Source of the DNA: an uncultured Muribaculaceae bacterium
Lineage (GTDB): Bacteria; Bacteroidota; Bacteroidia; Bacteroidales; Muribaculaceae
Assembly (NCBI GenBank): GCA_934590135.1
Contig: CAKTOT010000001.1
Coordinates: 1 to 64,000 of the forward strand
DNA: 64,000 bases
Direction: 5' to 3'
The translations under genes were made by a program, and so were the position numbers. The notes beneath the pieces were generated by a model. The model did no database searches and was not told where the DNA came from. It worked only from the letters and a program-made list of their open reading frames with translations. Each line of letters starts with the position of its first letter. Position 1 is the first letter of the stretch. Shown here one piece after another: positions 58,861-64,000 of the stretch.

Positions 58861-59835
58861 TTATTGTTCGGCAAAGTACTCGCCGCCGTCAGCCCAATCC
58901 TTTATTGTGGCTGTGAAACTCAGCTCGGAAGGTCTGATGGTGATGGTGTATGTATGGACGCTGTTTCGCTTTAGTCGGCTGAATAGCGAGTCGTTGCTTT
59001 TATATGATTTGCCGTTGATTGTCAGCGTTAGATAGGCGCCGGATGCTGTCTGTGGGGCTACGATTGCCGTATAGATCACGGCATGCTCCGTCTCGTTGTC
59101 AATGATTTGTTGTATGGTGTTGTCTCTGAGCGACCAGTCGTCGATGCTTGTGTTTTTGCCAAAATTAAACGAGTTCCATATCGTGCTGAAATTGATGTCG
59201 TCGTGCTGTATGCCGCCCAAGGTACATTCGGCATTGGCTATGTCGTTGAGAGTGATTCCGGTTGCCGGGTCTGCCTTGATTTTCACGACAATTTTCGACA
59301 TTTGGTGCTCGAAGACAAGGTTGTCGATTTTGCCGCTGCTTATCCAGCCGGCCTGTATTCCTCTTTGCACACGTATAATGTCAAGCTTGCGTTGTAGCTC
59401 GCTGGTGTTTTGCTTGCGGGTGTCGATTGCTAATCCGTAGTTTGAGCTGTCTGCTCGGCTCGGATCGTCGGGGGTGTATGGCGCATACGCGACAATGGAA
59501 TTAGTCCCTGCCGTCAGGTCGGAGACGGCGATGGCCTTGCCAATCTTGGTGAAATCTGCCGTCGTTCCGGTGGAAGTGGTGTAATAGGGAAGGTTTTGAT
59601 AGTCTTTGACAATGGCGTGGTCCCGTGGCGCTATGATGTATACGCCGATGGTGTCGCCTTCCCATAGTGAGCCGTTTACTCGGGACTGCGGGGCGCTCTC
59701 CCCGGCGAATGTGCCGGAGATTTGCAGCTCCCTGCTGTCGGTGAAGTCCGGGCCGTCTTCTCCGGCGCAGGAGCATAAATACATTGCCGAGAGTGCTATG
59801 GCGGACGAAATTGTTAGAATATGCTTTAACGTCAT
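58861..59835 (-). CDS. Fimbrillin-family lipoprotein (third of five)
   Basis: This 324-residue lipoprotein (YLCSC) has the fimbrillin pattern: ISGTFAGESAPQSRVNGSLW, GDTIGVYIIAPRD, YYTTSTGTTADF, AYAPYTPDD, FEHQMSKIVVKIKADP and a C-terminal FTATIKDWADGGEYFAEQ. The HQMSKxVVxIK and W-x-DGG elements match the first two paralogues. A promoter box 72 bases upstream (59907-59914) makes it the head of an internal transcription unit. An in-frame extension upstream lacks an ATG. Confidence 0.82.
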   Translation of the reverse strand: MTLKHILTISSAIALSAMYLCSCAGEDGPDFTDSRELQISGTFAGESAPQSRVNGSLWEGDTIGVYIIAPRDHAIVKDYQNLPYYTTSTGTTADFTKIGKAIAVSDLTAGTNSIVAYAPYTPDDPSRADSSNYGLAIDTRKQNTSELQRKLDIIRVQRGIQAGWISSGKIDNLVFEHQMSKIVVKIKADPATGITLNDIANAECTLGGIQHDDINFSTIWNSFNFGKNTSIDDWSLRDNTIQQIIDNETEHAVIYTAIVAPQTASGAYLTLTINGKSYKSNDSLFSRLKRNSVHTYTITIRPSELSFTATIKDWADGGEYFAEQ

Positions 59836-60054
59836 ATTGGCGGTGTTTTTAGATTGGTGGTTTCCCTTGTAGGGGGGAGTGGCGTTTCCGCCGTGTGTGA
59901 AGAAGTCAAAAATATGTGCAGTATCACGCGGTATATTAGCTTCTTGTAGCTCTGCCGCTGCAGGTGCAACATATTGTGCCGTTACAATGATCCCCCATTA
60001 AGGCACATATAGAGATGCACTGTTTTGACACATCCCTCGCGATTAGTCGCGGGC
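59836..60054 (-). promoter_or_regulatory. Intergenic control region inside the fimbrial cluster
   Basis: 219 bases. It has a hairpin right after the second fimbrillin stop (CCCGCGA with TCGCGAGGG, plus 60034-60053) and a minus-strand promoter box TATTTTTG at 59907-59914. So the last three fimbrillins can be expressed separately from the first part. Confidence 0.55.
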
Positions 60055-60966
60055 TTATTGCATCACGGCTTCGCCGGATCCGCTGCCGCCGTCTACCCAG
60101 TCGGTGACGGTGCAGCCTTCGATTTTGAGACCTGTCTTATGGATGGTGATGGTGTAGGTGTAGGTCTTGCCGGGCTCGAGGGCGGGCATCATCGCGGTGT
60201 CGTTGACGTATGGCTGTGCTGCGATTACGGCCTTGTATTTCAGCGGTGTTGTCAGCGTCTGGGGTATGATGGCGTCATAGGTGACGACATTATTGGCCAT
60301 ATCGGTGGTGCGCATCGAGTACACCAGCGACCATTCGATGGGGCTGCCGGAGGGCGATACTGCGCCGGTGGTTAGGTCGAAGGTGCCGTCATGGATGAGG
60401 CCGTCGATGTAGTGGCCGCCGATGGCAACGTCAGGTGTTGTGAGGCCGTCGCCGGGTTTGAGCTTGACTACCAGGCGCGACATGACGTGGCGGAAGGATT
60501 TGTCTCCGGTGAAGGTCAGTGTGGGGTTGCTCTTGGAGGCTACGGCACCGGAGGCATAGATGAAGTCGATGCGTTTTTGCTGTTCGCGTGTCACTTGACT
60601 GCGGGTGTTCACTTGGGGCTTGTTCCAGGTCGCACCGCTTTCGTACGGTCCATATGCACAGAAGGTTACATCTCCGGTGCCTTCGAAGTATATCGGGCTG
60701 GCATCGGCGGTGAATTCGGCGACTTCGCTTGTCGAGGTGGTGGAGTAGGGTATATTCTTGTATTTGTCCTGCATCTTGTCGTTGCCGGCGATGGCGTATA
60801 CGCCGATATTATCGGCTTCCCATGTTGAGCCTATGGCGCGGGAATTGGTTCCGAATCCGGCAGTGATTTTGAGGGCTGTCGGCGTATTGTCGGGTTCGTT
60901 GTCCGAGGAGCAGGATGCCAGAGCGAAGATTGCAAGAGAGGGAAGGAGAATGTTATGAAGTTTCAT
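60055..60966 (-). CDS. Fimbrillin-family lipoprotein (second of five)
   Basis: This 303-residue lipoprotein has the signal FALASC. Fimbrillin signatures are ITAGFGTNSRAIGSTWEADNIGVYAI, YSTTSTSEVAEFTADASPIYF, AYGPYESGATW, RHVMSRLVVKLKPGDG and a C-terminal IEGCTVTDWVDGGSGSG (all read as separate motifs). It resembles the first and third paralogues closely. I use the ATG at 60966; the open frame above it has no start near a signal. Its gap to the first fimbrillin is 67 bases. Confidence 0.85.
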   Translation of the reverse strand: MKLHNILLPSLAIFALASCSSDNEPDNTPTALKITAGFGTNSRAIGSTWEADNIGVYAIAGNDKMQDKYKNIPYSTTSTSEVAEFTADASPIYFEGTGDVTFCAYGPYESGATWNKPQVNTRSQVTREQQKRIDFIYASGAVASKSNPTLTFTGDKSFRHVMSRLVVKLKPGDGLTTPDVAIGGHYIDGLIHDGTFDLTTGAVSPSGSPIEWSLVYSMRTTDMANNVVTYDAIIPQTLTTPLKYKAVIAAQPYVNDTAMMPALEPGKTYTYTITIHKTGLKIEGCTVTDWVDGGSGSGEAVMQ

Positions 60967-61033
60967 TTCTATGAGATGTTTATCGTATGATTTGATTGTT
61001 TGTCTGTGATTTGTGTCGTGTGGTCGGGCGATG

Positions 61034-61951
61034 TTACTTTGCATCGAAGTTGCCGCCGTCGGCTTCGGTCCAGGCTGTGATGGTGCAGCCTTGTACCGAT
61101 ACGCCGGTCTTGTGTATGGTGACGCTGATGTCGTATTGGTATCCGGCGAGCCACTCGTTGCGCGGGTTGGCGACGCCGGCATTGCGGTTGGCGGCGGTGA
61201 AGTCTATGGCGGCGGTATATGTCTGTGCACCGGGCTGTGTGGCGGTGAATGTCAGCGCGTTGGCGAAGGATTGCGGAGCCACTATCAGCGTATAGGCCAC
61301 AGTCTTGGCTGCGTCATCGGCTGCGGCCGGGGCGTTTTGCTCGTCTGTGGCGTTGTTCGCAAATGTCAGCGTGGCTGCATCCTTGGAGGTTACGGTGCCG
61401 GTTGTGCGATCAAAAGAGGCTGAGGCATTGAATTCACCTAACGACAGAACGGCGTTCTTGACTTCGTCATAGGTTACATCGCTGCCGCAACGTGCGGTGA
61501 TGACAACTTTTGACATCTTGTGCGCAAAGTTGAACTTAACATTGGGGCTTGATTTGCTGCCCGTGGCCTGTGCCCACAGGTAGTCAAAAGCCTTTTGTGA
61601 AGCCTGGATGCGTGTATCGGCACTTGCGGCGGCATCACTCCACGGATAGTATGAGGTGAAAGTCACTTCGGCATTGTCCTGGAAGTATATATGGTCGCCG
61701 GCTGCGGCAAAAGTGCCGGTGCCGTCGGTGGTGTACTTGAGATTGGAGTATGTCTTGTCGCCGCTTTGGCCGGAGATGCCGATGACGTCACCGGATTCCC
61801 ATGAGCTGTCGTAGGCACGCGAGCCGGGGGCTGTGGCTATGCTTGCGCTGAAATTGGGTTCGTCGGCGCCTGTGTTCGGCGTTGGGTTGTCGTTATTGCA
61901 GGCCGTAAGTGTGGCTGCCAAAGCAATCGTAAGTAGCGTTGTTTTTTTCAT
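61034..61951 (-). CDS. Fimbrillin-family lipoprotein (first of five, probable major subunit)
   Basis: This 305-residue lipoprotein (LTACNNDN) shows FSASIATAPGSRAYDSSWESGDVIGIS, FTSYYPWSD, FNFAHKMSKVVITARCG and a C-terminal VQGCTITAWTEADGGNFDAK-type end (motif W-x-x-A-DGG). These fit the Mfa1/FimA-type pilin of Bacteroidales pili, processed after the signal and polymerised by strand exchange. Its place just after the anchor gene suggests the major subunit. Confidence 0.87.
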   Translation of the reverse strand: MKKTTLLTIALAATLTACNNDNPTPNTGADEPNFSASIATAPGSRAYDSSWESGDVIGISGQSGDKTYSNLKYTTDGTGTFAAAGDHIYFQDNAEVTFTSYYPWSDAAASADTRIQASQKAFDYLWAQATGSKSSPNVKFNFAHKMSKVVITARCGSDVTYDEVKNAVLSLGEFNASASFDRTTGTVTSKDAATLTFANNATDEQNAPAAADDAAKTVAYTLIVAPQSFANALTFTATQPGAQTYTAAIDFTAANRNAGVANPRNEWLAGYQYDISVTIHKTGVSVQGCTITAWTEADGGNFDAK

Positions 61952-62024
61952 AATCGGTTGTTATGTTGTGTTTTTATTTTATTCCTGTTTGTCTTAATTC
62001 GGTCGTAATATACATTGGATGACG

Positions 62025-62912
62025 TCAATGAGCGTCGTATCCACCGCCGTCGGCGACCTTCCATCCGTCAATCGAACCGATGAAGCCGCCTTTGACCGGT
62101 AGGCGCAGGTCGGCGGTGACGGTCAACGGGTTGACTGCTTTGCCGAAGTCTTTGGTTACGCCGGAGATGTCGGAGGTGATGGTGCGAATATCGCCGTTGT
62201 CAAATAGTATATCCACTTTCAGCGACATATTGCTATAATCGGCTTCCGGTATCGCGAATAGCCGGAACTGTGCCGTCAGTAGTGCTTCTGACTGACGAAG
62301 CCGCTCGGCCGTGGTGCGTGTGCGGTCGGCGGGGTCGGCGCTGTGTGTGATGAAGTCTATGGCGCCGTATACGCCGTTGAGTGTTGCCGTGGCTGACGCG
62401 ATACGGTCGTAGTCGCCTTCGATGACGTTGAGTACGAGGTCAATGCTGCGCATTAGCTGTACCATATTGACGGTGGCATAATATGTCGCCGCCGGGGCGA
62501 CGTGTATCGTGCTTGTATAGTCGTGGTAGTCGCCGGAGAACATTGTGCCGGGATTGGCGATGATGCCGCCGCCTCCGTAGGCTATTGCAATAGCGGCGCG
62601 GTTACCGTTAATGATCACGCCGTCCGGGGTGTTGTATGCCGACAGGCTGTAATCGCCTATGGCGATACCATTGAAGGTGTATTTGTCGCCGGAGGCCGTG
62701 ACGGTGTGGTCGCCGCCTTCGATGCGTACGTCCGGCGTAGTCCATTGCAGGTGCATGGTATATTCGGACGGCATCGCGGCGTCTGCCGAAATGTTGTTCC
62801 AGACGGTGGTCACTTCGATTTTGCCTTTGGCATCGTAGAGGGTGTCTTTGACGCACGAGGATAATGCGGTGGCGGCAATGCCTGCAAATATGCTGAGTTT
62901 GAAGAGGTTCAT
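62025..62912 (-). CDS. FimB/Mfa2-family fimbrial anchor lipoprotein
   Basis: This 295-residue lipoprotein (ALSSCVKDTLYD) has the Mfa2/FimB pattern: IEVTTVWNNISADAAMPSEYT, TVTASGDKYTFNGIAIGDYSLSAYN, MVQLMRSIDLVLNVIEGDYDRI, and VTADLRLPVKGGFIGSIDGW (each one motif). Family members anchor the pilus to the outer membrane and limit its length. The C-terminus IDGWKVADGGGYDAH resembles the W-x-DGG end of the fimbrillins. It starts 12 bases after the DUF3575 gene. Confidence 0.87.
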   Translation of the reverse strand: MNLFKLSIFAGIAATALSSCVKDTLYDAKGKIEVTTVWNNISADAAMPSEYTMHLQWTTPDVRIEGGDHTVTASGDKYTFNGIAIGDYSLSAYNTPDGVIINGNRAAIAIAYGGGGIIANPGTMFSGDYHDYTSTIHVAPAATYYATVNMVQLMRSIDLVLNVIEGDYDRIASATATLNGVYGAIDFITHSADPADRTRTTAERLRQSEALLTAQFRLFAIPEADYSNMSLKVDILFDNGDIRTITSDISGVTKDFGKAVNPLTVTADLRLPVKGGFIGSIDGWKVADGGGYDAH

Positions 62913-62924
62913 CGTTTCAGAGCA

Positions 62925-63959
62925 TTAAAATATGTTCCACACCAAGGTGACGCCTGCATGGGTGACGCCCCAATAATTTTTGTTGCCATGTTCGAGGCGT
63001 ACGCGAGTGCCGTCGTACAGGTAGTATTTATCGTAATCGGCGTTGAGGCCTCCGATGCCTACCGAGAGGTCAAGCGAGAGGGCTTTATTGAGTCGGAATA
63101 CGTATCCGCCCTTGATGCCGCCGCCCTTGACGGTGCCTTGGCGTCCGGTGTCGGTGAATTTGTAGTTGAAATCGCCGTAATGACCGTAGATGCCGAGGTA
63201 TCCGCGGTTGTCCTTGCCCATGTACAGGCGTGCTTCGGGTAATACCTCCCAGAGGGCATAGCGGCGATCTTTATCGTTCCACGACCACGAAGTCCAAGAC
63301 CCGTGAGCCAGGATGCTGAAACGCTCGGAGGCATGCCATTCGATGCCGAGGTCGGGGGTGAGTGTAGCCCAGCGCAACAGGTTGGCACGCAGGTCGATGT
63401 GAGGGCGACGGGCGACAGACGTTGTAACAACGGGTTGTTGCTCGACGGTATCGGCGGGCAGCGTCACGGGCGTCGATTTAGGCTCGGCTTCGGGCTCGTC
63501 CGTCACCACCGGCTTTGACGGCTCGGGCATAGGCAGGGTCACGGCCTCGGAGTAGGGCAGAGTGATACGTACTTCTACGTAATTGCCGCCGTCCGAGTGA
63601 TTGGTAGTACGGAAGCACTGCTCGGTAAGGCCGCAGCGAGTAATCATTTCGGACTTGACGCGATTGCTGCGTGTGCGAGCCGTTGCAAGATTGGCTTCGG
63701 TACTGCCGCACGAGTCGCAATATCCGAATACGGCTACCGGAACATCGCCGGCAAGGATTGCTTCCTTGTGTGTATTGACGCACTCAATCAGTGCCGCTAT
63801 CTGGTTGTGGTTGTCCTGATAGCCATCGTAAAAACGGTCTGAAGTGGCGGCAAAGCGGAACGTGAGGACGCGGCTCTCGCCTTGCTCTTGCGCCGTCACG
63901 GCAATGCCGGCTGTAAACAGCATCGCGCATAGGGTGCAGATTATTCGTCGTATAGTCAT
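62925..63959 (-). CDS. OmpA-like / DUF3575 outer-membrane protein of the fimbrial cluster
   Basis: This 344-residue protein has a signal peptide (RIICTLCAMLFTAGIAVTA). An OmpA-like peptidoglycan-binding-type region (about 30-140, with CDSCGSTEANLATARTRSNRVKSEM) is followed by a proline/threonine-rich linker. A C-terminal DUF3575 barrel-like domain completes it (about 180-344: IDLRANLLRWATLTPDLGIEWH, EARLYMGKDNRGYLGIYGHYG). DUF3575 proteins commonly open Bacteroidales fimbrial loci. It may insert in the outer membrane and support pilus assembly. It is the first gene of the cluster in the window; 41 bases remain upstream, so its promoter lies outside or at the edge. Confidence 0.85.
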   Translation of the reverse strand: MTIRRIICTLCAMLFTAGIAVTAQEQGESRVLTFRFAATSDRFYDGYQDNHNQIAALIECVNTHKEAILAGDVPVAVFGYCDSCGSTEANLATARTRSNRVKSEMITRCGLTEQCFRTTNHSDGGNYVEVRITLPYSEAVTLPMPEPSKPVVTDEPEAEPKSTPVTLPADTVEQQPVVTTSVARRPHIDLRANLLRWATLTPDLGIEWHASERFSILAHGSWTSWSWNDKDRRYALWEVLPEARLYMGKDNRGYLGIYGHYGDFNYKFTDTGRQGTVKGGGIKGGYVFRLNKALSLDLSVGIGGLNADYDKYYLYDGTRVRLEHGNKNYWGVTHAGVTLVWNIF

Positions 63960-64000
63960 ATCGTGTTAGGGTTGGATGTTTTCAATCATAATGGATGACC

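Noticed and set aside
59836..59990. In-frame open stretch upstream of the third fimbrillin
   Set aside because: It has no ATG, contains the promoter-like box, and would displace the lipoprotein signal from the N-terminus.

Overview
The window looks like chromosomal DNA of a gut Bacteroidales bacterium, most likely of the Muribaculaceae type. The evidence is: Bacteroidetes -7 promoter boxes (TAnnTTTG) before many genes, no obvious Shine-Dalgarno sites, lipoproteins with LxxC-type signals, FimA/Mfa-type fimbrillins, BspA-like leucine-rich repeats, BtuG-type vitamin B12 proteins, and repeated C-terminal sorting domains of the type IX secretion kind. The assignment rests on protein families only. 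No tRNA, rRNA, CRISPR array, insertion sequence, prophage or integrase was recognised.

Layout. 1-8.7 kb is housekeeping on mixed strands: a satellite-like repeat, meaB plus a DUF1573 gene, recA, a duplicated-domain hypothetical, tsaB, and a purM-mltF-DUF3332 run. 8.7-16.2 kb holds a helical hypothetical and a 1807-residue surface protein (GLUG repeats, cohesin-like domains and a dockerin-like domain). A long structured RNA element with its own terminator precedes that surface gene. 16.7-23.2 kb is a complete histidine-degradation operon (ftcD-hutU-hutH-hutI). 23.6-30.6 kb holds a GNAT acetyltransferase, a 1550-residue secreted C39-like peptidase/propeller protein, and an overlapping phosphoribosyltransferase/HAD pair. 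30.6-36.5 kb is a leftward run: an exported deaminase-like pseudoenzyme, three genes resembling activated-sugar and CMP-nonulosonate steps (NeuC/LegG, NeuA/LegF and PtmE types, without the NeuB/LegI synthase), obg and menA.

37.4-40 kb has two rightward envelope genes. 40.2-52.6 kb is the most notable block: a leftward vitamin B12 capture operon behind a cobalamin riboswitch. It encodes a BtuB-like TonB receptor, a BtuG-like lipoprotein propeller and a second surface lipoprotein. Four more exported proteins follow, all ending in sorting domains: two paralogous propellers, one LRR-propeller fusion and one small surface protein. A strong internal terminator divides the operon. meaB, the chaperone GTPase of a B12-dependent mutase, lies in the same window.

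52.8-56.6 kb has a small acidic protein, a secreted endonuclease I with a sorting domain, and tcdA. 56.9-64 kb is a leftward fimbrial cluster: a DUF3575/OmpA-like protein, an Mfa2/FimB-type anchor and five fimbrillin-like lipoproteins, with an internal promoter before the last three.
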